From Tubiluchus corallicola (Eukaryota; Priapulida; Priapulimorpha; Priapulimorphida; Tubiluchidae), in NCBI GenBank assembly GCA_030141605.1, contig JAQGDQ010000167.1, forward strand, positions 1 to 64,000: DNA of 64,000 nt, read 5' to 3'. The position numbers and the translations under genes were made by a program. Shown here piece after piece: positions 21,421-33,016 of this stretch (its first letter is position 1; every line of letters begins with the position of its first letter). The notes beneath the pieces were generated by a model. That model was not told the DNA's origin. It made no database searches and saw nothing but the letters and a program-made list of their open reading frames with translations.

Positions 21421-21833
21421 GCCTACTGAACAAACATTTTCTGAAAATGTTAATTGGTTTGTAGGTTTACCAAAAACAAAAACACAAAAGCAGTGCTTGT
21501 TCTTGCTGAGCCACCCAAACAGTAAAACTTTATTTAGACTTAACTAAATTCTCTATATTATTGGTGAGAATGTTGGGTTATAGAACTAAAAGTTTGCAGA
21601 TCAAACCCAGGCTGAATTCCAATAATTTCCTATTTATTTATGTTTGAAAAATTTGTAAAGTTTTACATAGCTAAGTTTCCTTTCCTCAAATAATTTGTAA
21701 ATTTCTGATTATGTTTTATAAGAAAAACGCAAGCAAATGGATTTACTAAACAGACATCTGGGTTTCAAATCTGGTTTTCTATGTGAAAACTTTAACACAG
21801 TTCACTGAGCCCAACTTCTTATGTTTGTTTCAG

Positions 21834-21981
21834 AGGCGTCTTTCACAATTCCTGAGAAGAGTTTAACGTTGTTTTCAACTTTGACTTTTGTTCTCTTTTT
21901 TGGAAAGGCAAACCGGACTGTCCAGTCTACAAAACAAATTATAAATACTTACCTTGGAGACAGACCTGTTATTAAAATAAG
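21834..21981 (+). CDS. REJ module exon 3
   Basis: Acceptor tttcag, donor gtaaca, 148 nt, phase 1 to 2. Reads E-A-S-F-T-I-P-E-K-S-L, V-L-F-F-G-K-A-N-R-T-V-Q-S-T-K-Q, and L-G-D-R-P-V-I-K-I. Matches the REJ stretch with an R-x-S-type turn followed by G-x-x-P-x-V. Confidence 0.9.
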
Positions 21982-22432
21982 GTAACATTCAAATAAACTG
22001 GTCATTTTTCTGTTTCAGCATGTTTGTTATTTAATTAATTTTTCGCAAAAAATATGGATTCTAATTTAATTGGATACAATAGTAGTATTGGTAGAATACT
22101 CAGGACATTTTTGAATATTTCAGTTTGTTTAGAATAAGGGAAAGGAGATAGTAAAACAGCTGCCAGAATTTTGGATGATATGGGCTCTGACAAACTGCTA
22201 TGTTTCTGATAATCGAGTATTAGTTTAATTCAACAAATTTTAGAGTTTCTTCATAACAAAAGTCACTGATGGAGTATAAAATTTATTCCTTTATCTATTC
22301 ATTAGTGCGACCATATCAGCCAGTTTGTAGTATTTCTACTATGTACAATATATGTATGCATTCTGAAATGCCTTCAAGCTTGTACTTATATATGCGTGCT
22401 TGTATTAATAAAAATTTACAAGTGATTCAATT

Positions 22433-22807
22433 AGCCTTTTCACAGTTTCAGTGATTGATGACGATCGTGAAAACGTCAAAAGTTAAGTGAACCACGCAAT
22501 ATATTTTTGTACACTTTGCATCGCCTTTTGTGTTAGTAAAATTTTTTTCAGCTAGGTAGAACCTTAGCTAGTTCAATTTTTTTTTGCTCACAAGCAAGAT
22601 CCTGCTAGTAAATCACTCTATACACAGATTAATACATAATTAAGTAATGTCCACATAAAACAATTGAAGTTACTGAACTGATGCAGTAGACGGCTTCGCT
22701 TTACCCACATGTCATGTGACGGTTGCAGTTAAGATGCTTTGCTGTTGTACACTTAACCTTTGACCTACAGCAACTGCACATGTTCACAACGAAACTGTGA
22801 AAAGGCT
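22433..22807. mobile_element. MITE family A, full-length copy with terminal inverted repeats
   Basis: The ends are inverted repeats: agccttttcacagtttc at 22433 and gaaactgtgaaaaggct ending 22807. 375 bp, no coding capacity. A non-autonomous DNA transposon, superfamily not assigned. Related partial copies at 9645-9931 and 38297-38611. Confidence 0.85.
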
Positions 22808-22811
22808 TATT

Positions 22812-22890
22812 GCAAAAGTTAGTTAACGTATTCTGGCTAAGCAGAGGCCTAAGTTCAAACCCCAGCAGAGGTTGACTTTTTGAACAACTT
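22812..22890 (+). repeat. tRNA-like (SINE) fragment
   Basis: gttagttaacgtattctggc with aagttcaaaccccagc, close to the B box of tRNA genes. No full cloverleaf. Probably the head or remnant of a SINE. Confidence 0.35.
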
Positions 22891-22958
22891 TCAGTGCAAA
22901 AATTAAGTTGAAAACAATTTGGTCATGCAAACAATACAAAATTTCACGTTTCATTTAG

Positions 22959-23188
22959 GTGCTTAAAGAACTGTGAAGCAAAAGCCAACCATGAGGAAAA
23001 TCTTGTTCTGCAGGCCGAATGTACAAGCTGTGGAGAAACCTCTCTGCATTATGTTTGGTCGGTCAAGACTAGTAATGACCACTTATTTGACATTGCTTCG
23101 ATGTCATCGTTTTGTTCAGAGACTGATATCTTCCTGATAAAGAAAAATGCATTTGAAGAAGGAGAAAATTACACAGTTGAAGCGAAAG
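22959..23188 (+). CDS. REJ module exon 4
   Basis: Acceptor atttag, donor gtaata, 230 nt, phase 2 to 1. Reads C-L-K-N-C-E-A-K-A-N, L-V-L-Q-A-E-C-T-S-C-G-E, L-H-Y-V-W-S-V, ending G-E-N-Y-T-V-E-A-K. The C-x3-C, C-x2-C and Y-x-W-x-V pattern is the diagnostic centre of REJ modules. Confidence 0.93.
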
Positions 23189-23907
23189 GTAATAACTGTA
23201 AGCAGTGTTTTGTACATGTTACACGATGCATGAGCAAAATGCAAGAATGACTGTTTTTCAAAACATGAACAGAATGAACGATTTTCCATAATAATATCTG
23301 AGACAAAGATGAAGGAAACATTGGAAGATAAAGGAGCTAACAGAGTTTATTAACAATTTATTACCTGTTTGTTTTTATTTATTTAAGTAGATTAAGGTAG
23401 ATATTTCGAAAGTAGATGTAGATACTGTAGATATCTGTAGAAGCTGAGGAAAATAAATTAAAGGTAGGTGAGAAAAAGGTAGTTGTTCCAAACACTGACT
23501 GTAAGATTGGTAAGAATGGGCCAGACACTTGTATAGGATGATTTGCCAGTTTGTTCATGTTTCTGTTTTCTGTTTTATGTGATCCATGTATGTGATGATA
23601 TCAATGTCAGTAGTTTTTCTGCTTATTTCTTTCAAAATTTTCATAAACATTGTCATGTGTCGGGCTGAAACCTGACTTGCTAGCCTAAGTACATGTGTGG
23701 AGAGTAAAATTAAGTCACCAGTGAACTGTTATTGCACCTGCTGTTCGTGACGAAGGCATTAAAGTATATTCTAGTTTATGCAAACCTGATATCGCGAGAA
23801 CAGTAGTTTAGAGATTTAAAAGCAACTAAAGTAAATTCTTTACCACTGAAGTGTACAGTTGCCTGAGCTGATATTTGAACTAATTTGTAAAATGTTCTGC
23901 AGCATAA

Positions 23908-24310
23908 TCAGGGCAGGATTATTCTATAGACTAGTATAGACTGTGGCACAGGGCCGTTCAGGCTTGGGGCCCTCAAGAGGGCTGGATTATCCTATACACT
24001 AGTATAGGCTACAATGCTGGAAACTTGGGACCCTCAAGCTTTGGTGAAAAGTCTGTTTTTTTACTATAGTTGTGTTGAAATACGTGTTAATTTGTTTTGC
24101 AACAAATAGTAAAATAGTAGTTTTTCTTAAACAATATTTTTATTGACAAACAAAAGATAGTAATTCTAGTTTATTTAAAGAATTTGCTAGTTCACTTCAA
24201 GCTACGTAAATGTCGCGAAAATATATCATGTATGAAAAACATTTAAGTGTCAAGAGTTAGAGGGTGACTCCGTCACAGGGGGCTCCATAATTTCATTAGT
24301 CTGTGCCTGC
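23908..24310. repeat. Degenerate MITE-like repeat
   Basis: Contains ggattattctatagactag and a second copy ggattatcctatacactag about 60 bases later, with gggccctcaag blocks, ending ggggctccataatttc then attagtctgtgcctgc. The layout recalls common non-autonomous elements of invertebrates, but ends and target duplication are not resolved. Confidence 0.4.
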
Positions 24311-24423
24311 TTATAATGTATGTAATTTATTGTATACTCACTATGGCATTTTACTACTACTGGTACTACTTATTTATACTAATATCAGATACATTGTCAT
24401 GTCATTAATGCTGTTTTGTTTAG

Positions 24424-24519
24424 GTCATCTGAAAAGTGGTGGTTTTGGAATGGCTACACACGAGCTTTATGTTAATGAGCGGCCTGTGCCGGCAAATTGT
24501 ACTGTTATGCCGGTTAAAG
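24424..24519 (+). CDS. REJ module exon 5
   Basis: Acceptor gtttag, donor gtaagt, 96 nt, phase 1-1. Reads G-H-L-K-S-G-G-F-G-M-A-T-H-E-L-Y-V-N-E-R-P, then A-N-C-T-V-M-P-V-K. Matches the REJ strand pair L-x-V-N-x-x-P-x-x-G-x-C-x-V-x-P. Confidence 0.92.
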
Positions 24520-24733
24520 GTAAGTCTTTATCACATATGCTCAACATTAGCCATGACATGTCCTGTGCAGTTTTAAATTCTGCATCTTCTTGAAAGATAT
24601 ACTAAAATTTGAATATCTAAGAAGTTTTTGCACCTCTTCTGTTTATTTGGAACAATTGGCAGCTTACAATCTTGAGTTTTGACCATCGTGCATATTTCTG
24701 CTAATAAAAGCTCTTTTTTCTACATCTATTAAG

Positions 24734-24841
24734 GCATTGCTGTGGTTACCGAATTTTCTGTTGACTGTGAGAATTATATTGATGAAGACGTTCCATTAAC
24801 ATATGAATTTCACTACACAAGGGGCAACGAACTGAAACATG
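24734..24841 (+). CDS. REJ module exon 6
   Basis: Acceptor attaag, donor gtatgt, 108 nt, phase 1-1. Reads G-I-A-V-V-T-E-F-S-V-D-C-E-N-Y-I-D-E-D-V-P-L-T-Y-E-F. This is the highly conserved G-x-A-x-x-T-x-F-x-x-x-C and D-x-D-x-P-L-x-Y signature of REJ. Confidence 0.95.
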
Positions 24842-25314
24842 GTATGTATTATTTATCTAAATGTGCAATATATTGCTTATTATTAGTAAATTTAAGGGTA
24901 TTGTTGTTGTTATTATTATTATTATTTTTTTTTTAAGGGTATCGAAGTCCAATTAAATACTGATCGATATTCTTATCAGTTTAAAATTTATCTTACTCAT
25001 CTGACAATGTCTGACTCTAGTATTCATCTTTTATTAATGTATTGTTTACCATGGCAACAGTATTTGTAAAGTGCATTACTTCACTTAAGCGGTTCAGTTA
25101 TGAAATTGTTAATAATTGACAGAGCAGCATTTCAAGTTGTTTCCTTTCTTCTTTCTAAATAGAAAAATGTTTAGCTGCACTATAGCAAATAAAGATAAAA
25201 TCATTTTAGTTTGCAGGGTTTTGTAATTTGTCATATTGTATCAATGGTGTGTCAGCTAAAAATAAGCTCAGGTTAACAGTTTGGCTGTGGTTATCCAACA
25301 TTTTAGGATTATAA

Positions 25315-25789
25315 TAATCATACCTCCGTTGTCAAACGTCCCCGTACTCGTACAAAACGGTTTTCGACCAGAAAATTCGAGCTGAAATTGTCTGAAAATG
25401 CATGCACGGCGAACCGAGTAGAGCCGAGTGTAACCGACCACGCCCGAGAGTAGTCACGCATAACATTTGAATCGCCTAACATCGCTAAGTGCTTTCTCCA
25501 CTTCTTTTTTATGGGTTTTTTCGTGCATGAATAATTATGTTTTTCTTTGTGAGTAATTCTATTAAGTTTTTCTTATTAATTATATCATATTGACTGTTTG
25601 AATAAACATTTTTGCATTATTTTATTTCGTTTTAGTAATACTTTACAGTTCATTTGGTGCTTGAGAACAGATTATTTGTTCCACACTTTTACATTATTTC
25701 TTATGGAAATCAGTACTCAACCAAATCGGTTTTCAAACACTCTTTAGGAACGAATTGTAGTCGAAAACAGTGGTACTACTGTATATTAA
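25315..25789. repeat. MITE-like repeat with degenerate terminal inverted repeats
   Basis: One end reads cctccgttgtcaaacgtc and the other, reversed, tagtaccactgttttcgac followed by ttcgttcctaaag. Internally it has ttcttatggaaatcagtac and similar blocks typical of a widespread animal MITE type. No coding frame. Superfamily not assigned. Confidence 0.55.
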
Positions 25790-26295
25790 AGGAAAGGATA
25801 AGTCACTTAAACTTAGAAAAATGTAACAAATAAATTTTTAAAAAGCTGTCTACATATCGTAAAGTTAATTTATGCTATCACTGTATAGAAATTTTCGAGT
25901 GTAGTGGTAGTCGTCATTCACTTGAAAATTACAACGTAATTGTTGGACTTCGTGACTTTTTATAAGCGCAAGATGGCTTTCCGTAAACACGCAAATGCTT
26001 AAATTCACTCAAACATCTGCAGCTTATCTAATATTCATGCAAAAATATCGCAATATTAGCTATCTATTTTTTTTGCAAAAACTTATACTTTTTACGGAAA
26101 TTGACGGTGCACTACTTTCCTTCAGTCAATGAACGACATCATTGGTAAAAGAGTGGAAGTAGAAAATGGGAGCGCCCAAATGTGAAAAGATTGTGACTTT
26201 AAGCTTTCTTCACTTAATTATACTAGGAGCTTATCATGCTGTTATTACTAAATTCTTCGATTGTTTTTTGTGAACTTGAAATAAGCTTTTTATAC
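25790..26295 (+). repeat. Dispersed repeat family B
   Basis: Second long copy of the family at 17080-17640, with the same order of landmarks (aaaggaaag, gctgtctacat, gcagcttatctaat, aaattgacggtgcac, gaaaatgggagcgccc). Confidence 0.7.
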
Positions 26296-26415
26296 AGACA
26301 CTGCATTGTACATGTATAAGCAATAAACTCATAGAGAAGTCTCGGCTTTTCCTGTAATTACACTGAGATTAAGATACAAAGAATGCTTATCTAAATTTAT
26401 GACAATCTGTTTCAG

Positions 26416-26561
26416 AGACATTATTACACTACGGTTCTGAGCCTAAACTTCCACCTACTCTCCTATCTCCTGGCTTGGCAGAGAGGAATTATACAGCAGA
26501 ATTAGTGCTTATGGTGTCGGATTCATATAAATCAGCTACTTGGTCGAAATTTAATGTCACG
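26416..26561 (+). CDS. REJ module exon 7
   Basis: Acceptor tttcag, donor gtaaac, 146 nt, phase 1 to 0. Reads E-T-L-L-H-Y-G-S-E-P, T-L-L-S-P-G-L, and A-E-L-V-L-M-V-S-D-S-Y. Matches the REJ L-P-x-G and x-V-x-D closing strands. Confidence 0.9.
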
Positions 26562-26949
26562 GTAAACACTCTGGTTTATACTAGTTACATTTAAGTCTGA
26601 TTATTCTTTATGTTCTGCATAAGTATGTTGCATAATTTTTATATAACAAATTTCTTATTTATTTGTAGATTTAATCAGTTTTGTTAATGTATAATTTGTA
26701 TGTAAACAACATCAGGCTTTCGGTTTGTCTCCATTTGCATTAGTTATGCTGCATTTCCTCTGCCACAGAGAGATAGTAAAAATTAGCCTGTTTTCATGTG
26801 CAACAATTTTATAATTAAAACTAGCTGATTTAGTTTTAATTATTAATTAGATGTAGTTCTATGAAGCTCGTATTTCGAATCAACGATAACACTTTAACGA
26901 ACATATACTGAGATATGCACGGTAAAGTTTTTGAACCACAAACAGTGGC

Positions 26950-26950
<1 letters not shown>

Positions 26951-27030
<80 letters not shown>

Positions 27031-27056
27031 CGTCATCATCAATCATCATCATCACA
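26951..27056. repeat. (CAT)n microsatellite
   Basis: About 35 trinucleotides with a few interruptions. Its right-arm counterpart (56551-56620) is 36 bp shorter, i.e. 12 repeats fewer. Confidence 0.97.
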
Positions 27057-27541
27057 TGCCTATTACATCTATTGTAGGCAGTCGGCAGGCAGTATTCTAA
27101 AATAAAAGAAATCTGCCCTCAAGACAGATAAGCACAGCAGTAATCCCGCAAAAAACTAGACGCTGCTATGCCAGTGGCTTGTTAGGACCACTGCCGTTAA
27201 CTTCAATTATATAGATAGTGAATGTAACATGGAAATTTTTTTTCGGAAAGACACAGACTAATAAACCTAGAATTATTTGTAAAACTTTCCAAGACTTGTA
27301 CAATGGAGAACATCTCCAACGAGAATAAGAATGTTCATGTGGAGTTTTAAACACGGTGTAAAAAATCAATCTTATTACAATAATATCATTGGATTATTTT
27401 CTGTCAATATTGTTATTGCTGTCATTGTCGTATTGTTATTTTCTTCTCGAATATTGTTTCTTTGTTTTTGCCCTTTTCATTATTTTTTGGTAAGTTTACA
27501 ACGGTAGCATTAACGTTGTATGTGCTCGATGGATATTGCAG

Positions 27542-27692
27542 GTGTACCCGTACGGGCATGCCGATCTCCAGTTCCAGTTCGCAACAGTTCCTGAAATGGA
27601 CGTTTACGATGCGTTGAAAAAGCTGACCGTTTCAAGTGACTCTGATGGACCAAGTAAAGTTGATGAATTGTTAAAGGCCGGCGACATACAAA
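27542..27692 (+). CDS. REJ module exon 8
   Basis: Acceptor ttgcag, donor gtacat, 151 nt, phase 0 to 1. Reads V-Y-P-Y-G-H-A-D-L-Q-F-Q, then L-K-K-L-T-V-S-S and E-L-L-K-A-G-D-I-Q. The helical L-x(n)-G-D segment follows the last REJ beta-domain in polycystins. The donor sits at the start of a 130-bp tandem repeat. Confidence 0.85.
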
Positions 27693-28010
27693 GTACATAA
27701 GTGATTTTGTGATGATTAAGAGTTGTTGCTAGCTTACAATGTCCGAATCTATTTAAGCATAGATAACGACGACAATGACGAAAACCACGATGGTGACCAC
27801 GACCACGATGACGGTGTGCAAAGAACATAAGTGATTTTGTGGTGATTAAGAGTTGTTGGTAACTTACAATGTCCGAATCTATTTAGGCATTGATAACGAC
27901 GACGATGACGACAACCACGACCACGATGACGACATGCAAAGAACATAAGTGATATTGTGATGAATAAGAGATATTGGTAACTTACAATGTCCGAATCTCT
28001 GCAATGACCA
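27684..28010 (+). repeat. Tandem ~117-130 bp repeat, three copies
   Basis: Units start at about 27684, 27814 and 27931. Each has caaag-t/a-acataagtg, then a taagagttgttgg-type stretch, then acaatgtccgaatct, then an acgacgacgatgacg-type tract. The first copy includes the 3' end and donor of the adjacent exon; copies 2 and 3 have gaacat where the donor has gtacat. Confidence 0.9.
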
Positions 28011-28331
28011 CGACGACAACAACAGCAACAACATTGCTTTGTATATTAAAAGAGAAAGAATTGTGATGTTTTTTTGGGTTTTTTCAAGAGTAGCATAATG
28101 TGTACATATTACATTATGAGTGATGTCACAAGATGACCTCAGGTGACCTTGATTTATGTGTTTTATTTCACTTGGTAATGCATTTCTAAATGGCTTTCCT
28201 TTTTTCATAAATGCAAGATCTTTAGAGGAGCGACTGCCATTTCGATTTTCAACCAAATTAATTGAATTAGCTGTGAGGGTTAGTTGTTGTAGATTGGATA
28301 AGTGCATATAGATATATAAACATAAACAGTA

Positions 28332-28956
28332 TACCGTATATACTCATGTACAAGTCCAATTTTTGGGAGGCGATTTTAAGGTGAAATTTTTGGAGGTCGA
28401 GTTATACTTACGATATGTTTTCGGGAGATTTCGCCAAAGAGTCATCTACAATACGAATATGTAAAGAAATAATCCTTCATTATACGCTGGACTGAATGAA
28501 CAATCATACTGTGATACTTCACATCAGAGAATGTTCGCAACTTCACATTACTTCACAAAATTCACAAATATGACTGTAATTTATTTTAATGTATGTGAAA
28601 TTAAGTTAAAATTTATATATTATCGGTAAATAAACTAGCGATGGAGCACTCGATCAGAACATGGAAATCGCCAATGTTGTGCAGGTGCTGCTGCCTATCG
28701 GCTTCCGCAGGAAGTTTTCCACTGGCCTTGTATATGCGTGTTTTATTGGCAAAATATCGATTACCAGCATACATGCATAAATTTAACGCAACTATTGATT
28801 TATTATTCGGCCATAGTTGACATCATTTACTCTGGAAGATCTTAATATTTTATGGTCGACTTGTACACAGGTAATATATAAAATGATGCAATTTCTGATC
28901 TTAAAATGCACATCGACTTGTACATAAGGTCGACTTGTACACACGTATATACGGTA
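28332..28956. mobile_element. MITE with TACCGTATATAC terminal inverted repeats
   Basis: Begins taccgtatatactcatg followed by tacaagtc, and ends cgacttgtacacacg followed by tatatacggta. An inner cgacttgtacacagg lies near 28858. 625 bp, no coding capacity. A non-autonomous DNA transposon; TSD not clear. Confidence 0.8.
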
Positions 28957-29754
28957 ATTAAAATATGTATATTCGGTTCCAGTGTATAGTTATGCTAATT
29001 GCCTATTATGGTCTATTTGCATCCTTCAATAGAAGTGAAGCAAGTATAGCCTGCATTCATGTTCCCCTGCTTTCGTGTTCTTCACTCCATCTGAAATTGT
29101 CGCCTCTGGAACTTTTTGTAAATTTGTCAGTTTTGCCAGTATGTAAATTTGTCAGTTTTGCTAGTATGAGTAGTGCCGATGTGGCGAGGTCGTTTTGTGT
29201 TGAAAATATTTTCATGCCGATTCTATCTGTACAATAGAAGCGTATAAATGTTTGTTTGACTAAATACAGTGCTACAAAAAATTACTAATGGTTATGTCTA
29301 AGAACTGTTTCTGTTGTCGTCGAGTAATGTCAAGTAAAGGCCACATTGACTATTAAGATGTTTTTTTCCAAATTTAGTGCCACCCAAGGTGGTATTTACC
29401 CAAATTGCATTAAGTAGTAGAAGTAGTAATAATAGTATTGAGGGAATTTATCAGACGTCCCTATCACCTCGGGCCATAATGGTTTTCTACATATTTGCTT
29501 ATACTTTGCTGCATTTCTATTTATCATAGTTAAGAAAGGGCTAATCTGCTGTTGACTCTAAATATACAGAGTTGGCTTTTTAAAAAATCTTGTATTTTAC
29601 TGATAGTTTTACTGTTTACTGATGTGATTGCAGTGATAGTTGAAACATCTAAGTTTTTTGCATACCATGGTCACCTAAATTGTGTCTCTGACTAAGACCT
29701 TTTGCTGTTTTTTTAAAGCGGATATTATTACAAAAGTTTAGTAGTCTTCTTTAG

Positions 29755-29903
29755 GTATTGCAACTATAGTGAATGTTGCGACATCTGTGCTGAATGCGAA
29801 TGTGACGCGTCTCACGCGTCATGACGGCGTCTCACCAACCAAAAAGCATAAAACTTGGCAGGAAAAAGAAGAAGAGCGAGCATTTCTGCAGAAAAAAGCT
29901 CAG
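29755..29903 (+). CDS. REJ module exon 9
   Basis: Acceptor ctttag, donor gtaaca, 149 nt, phase 1 to 0. Reads (S)I-A-T-I-V-N-V-A-T-S-V-L-N-A-N, the conserved S-V-L-N of REJ, then a charged stretch K-K-H-K-T-W-Q-E-K-E-E-E-R. Confidence 0.87.
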
Positions 29904-30215
29904 GTAACAATGCGCTGAACGCTTGTAGGGAAATTTCTTTGCAAAGAGGGACCCAGGAAACTCTCTTCTTTTGCAAACACTCTTTCCACGACCAATAACT
30001 GGAAGTTAATTGTAGGTCTAATTTTGGGCATTTTTTGCTGGACCGTTGTTATGATGTCATCCCAATGTACTCTTTGTTTATAAATTGTTGGCTTGTAGAG
30101 ACATAGTGCACTTGTGCAGGCAATGAAAGTCAGTAAAATGTTTGATCTATGACCCAAGAATTATCAATTTTTGTTCGTGGAATTGAACTGTATTCTTCTA
30201 CATTGTTTTTTAATG

Positions 30216-30836
30216 AAAATATCGTTTCGTTTCACTTTGCTGGATCACATTAGTGTCATTAAAGGAAGACAGGATGATTTTTCATATACTACACCATTTT
30301 CAAGTTGGACAAAAGTATGCATTTTAACACAATTAATACTGCAAAAGCATTTCTGATAATTAAATAATAGATTAAAAACTTAATTAATGGCTTGCAAGCC
30401 CAACTATTGATGAAATCACAAACGAACATAATTTTTAACATCAAAAATATTCCATGAGCATGTAGCGTGTTTGTGGGGCAAAAATTGAAGTACAGTGCTA
30501 CTGTAAGATATTGTACTAAAACTAGGCATATTTTAAGATAAAAATTCATATTACAAATTTACCGCTGTGTTCACACATGAGCTGTCGAACGTGTGCAGTT
30601 TGTTGTAAACTAACACGTCTGAACTGAGAGGTACAGCACCTGTTTTTTGTGCAATGTGTTTTCGAAATGCAGGCGCTAGTGCCTATCTAACTAGTGAACA
30701 ACTAGCGAAATGCATGTAACAGCGATGAACTTGTGGCTCGAAAGCAAATTTGTGTTTGTGTGATAACAATTCTTTCACGTAAGTCATTTTCAAATAAATA
30801 GCATGTTTCCTACAATATTTTAACGAGTAGATTGTT
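30216..30836 (-). repeat. Dispersed repeat family D
   Basis: Reverse-complement match to 13840-14470; ends unresolved. Right-arm counterpart 52770-53390. Confidence 0.65.
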
Positions 30837-30997
30837 TTGACCTGCAGTTTAAGACGGGATCCGGTTTTGCTTTAAGCATGGACTTGCTGCATGTATTGAA
30901 GGAAATAGCTGTGATTTGTCTTTTATTAGCGAAAAGTTGTATACATTTTAAGTCCATGAATTTTTTTCTATGCAATTTTTTATTTTGTTAATTACAG

Positions 30998-31123
30998 GTA
31001 AGAGCATCACTAGTGAACGTTGTGGCTAAGATGCCTGTAGACAGCATGAGTGCTGTGAAGCAGACGTCAACTATTCTGAGTCGAGCCGCCGCAGTCGAAG
31101 CCGAAATGACAGCGAAAACTAAG
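30998..31123 (+). CDS. REJ module exon 10
   Basis: Acceptor ttacag, donor gtttgt, 126 nt, phase 0-0. Reads V-R-A-S-L-V-N-V-V-A-K-M-P, then M-S-A-V-K-Q-T-S-T-I-L. This is the L-x-x-L and T-x-x-L helical part near the C-terminal end of REJ modules. Confidence 0.87.
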
Positions 31124-31376
31124 GTTTGTTTAATCGTGAGTCAGATACTCCATTTACTTTTTATGTGACTCAATTACTTGACTTGTCTCTACTTTTGTTG
31201 GTTTTCTACAGAGAAAGGAGTTTCAAAAGTTTTAACAAGGTTCTTTCCAAATTTATTCTGAGACTTAAATTGAGACAAGAGCATGAACGTGGTCCTGAAA
31301 AAGTGTTTATGATAGACCTAACAATTAATATATGAATCATGTTATAATATTTTCTGAATGCAAGGTAAATGGCTGA

Positions 31377-31455
31377 GTGGTCACAGTATACTAAGTGAAT
31401 GAAGTTAAGTGACCCCGAGCTTAGTTCATAGGTGGATAGTGCAAAAAACTGTGTC
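31377..31455 (+). repeat. tRNA-like (SINE) fragment
   Basis: tggctgagtggtcac resembles an A box of Leu/Ser-type tRNAs, followed by ttaagtgaccccgagc. No full cloverleaf could be drawn. Confidence 0.3.
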
Positions 31456-32045
31456 TAGACAGGCTGCTTATGGATATTTACCTAGATGAAGTAAGATGTG
31501 TAAGATTGCTAACAATACGAAGACATCACTGCCAGTTTACTGTGTATTTTTCAGGTTTTTCCATTTGAATGAGCAAGATTCCAGCCCCCTCCCTCCCACA
31601 ATCATGTACATTACGTAGGGCCCTATACTGAATGCTGAATACTGAATTTTGCGATAAACTGTAAAAACGAGTGTTATAGTTGTAAATTAGTTTTTGTGTA
31701 ATTCAACAGTTTAATCTCAAAATTAAAAACTTTTAAATGGTTTAATTCACCCCATTTTATTAATTATACTTTGCAATGACTTTATTTGAGCTGTCGTTCA
31801 ACATTAAGTCTACGTTACATTTACATTATTAGCTTTTAATCTTCTTCACTTGTGGCTCAAAGAACAAGAAAAGGGGTAACTGAAGTAGGTTTAAGAAAAA
31901 TCGCCTTAAAAATAATATTACTTTATAGCAATTTTATGCATATATCGTACCTGCGTTAAAAGGAGTTTTTGTTTTTTTCCATTTCCTACAACACTGTTCC
32001 GACCACGCTAATACATGGGGTCATATACATACAATGTAAATGAGG

Positions 32046-32480
32046 GGGTTGAAAAGGCAATGTTAAATCTTATCTCAAAAAACTTTCCATACAAAGTTAT
32101 GTTACTTAGCATTTCTCTTACCTGCTTAAAAGACTTATGTAACTAGAAAGGACAATTATTATTTATTTAAAATGTTTTCACCAATTGGTAATATGTCGTT
32201 TTCTGACCCTCCAGGGTGCACCAATGACTAACTAAAATGATTTTTTCATCTTATTGACAAGATTCAGTGACGCGTGTGCCACGAATGTTCTGATTACTTT
32301 TTCAAACTTTACACAATGTCATCTAAACTTGTTTCAAATGACTTATCACGAGAATTGCTGCATCTAACTGTCATCTCTTGAGTTTAAATTTACATGTTTT
32401 ATACAGCGTTACTGCCGACACAACGTGGTATAAAATTTAAATTTCAAATTTTTTAGGCTTTGTATAAGTGGAGGGTTTAC
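32046..32480 (-). repeat. Dispersed repeat family C
   Basis: Reverse complement of the family seen at 12950-13460. Compared with the right arm it lacks about 30 bp near 32435. Confidence 0.6.
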
Positions 32481-32618
32481 ACTGTTTCCCGTGGAGCCCA
32501 TCAATGCATTAGTCAATTTCGATAAAAGTAAACATTTTATTACTGTGTATTTAACTCCCTGTGCCATTCTGCTAATGAGTTGTTGGAGACGTGTAATTAA
32601 TTTTGTTTGCTTTGATAG

Positions 32619-32716
32619 ATGGTTGCCATGGACAAGTTTCAGGAAATTGGAAAGGCTTTAAAACGTAATGCGATGGAACATGTTCCGAGCTCTTGCGATT
32701 TAGAAGATTCATCTAG
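32619..32716 (+). CDS. REJ C-terminal/GAIN linker exon 11
   Basis: Acceptor tgatag, donor gtattt, 98 nt, phase 0 to 2. Reads M-V-A-M-D-K-F-Q-E-I-G-K-A-L-K-R, a helical segment, ending S-S-C-D-L-E-D-S-S. Confidence 0.83.
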
Positions 32717-33016
32717 GTATTTTGTCATTCAGCCAGTCATCTTCCTATGACCCCCAATTTGATGCTGATGCAAGTTGCATGTCTGTAGTAAACATGGTGT
32801 TATCCTTAGGTCATAATGTTTGTCTTTATTAATGAGCTGAAATTATATAACAATATCAAATTTAGGTACCTAGGTAGGTGGCAGAAGATGTGATAACGCC
32901 ATTATAATGCAAGGTATGTTGTGATTTAGTCGTGATTTTGTTATCTGACTTCATGCTTTTTTCGCCCGTGCATGCCAGCAGCAGACGACGCTCCATTTTT
33001 TGTTAATCCCAGCAAC

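Noticed and set aside
26836-27100. Poly-Met and poly-Ile frames
   Set aside because: Translations of the CAT/ATG microsatellite.
27604-28307. Minus-strand frames of 65-142 codons with H-R-G-R-G blocks
   Set aside because: They read the 130-bp tandem repeat antisense; no recognisable domain, and the real exon is on the plus strand at 27542-27692.
30289-30549. 86-codon minus-strand hydrophobic frame (also 53057-53317)
   Set aside because: Falls within dispersed repeat family D, is not preserved in the copy at 13840-14470 and has no family match.
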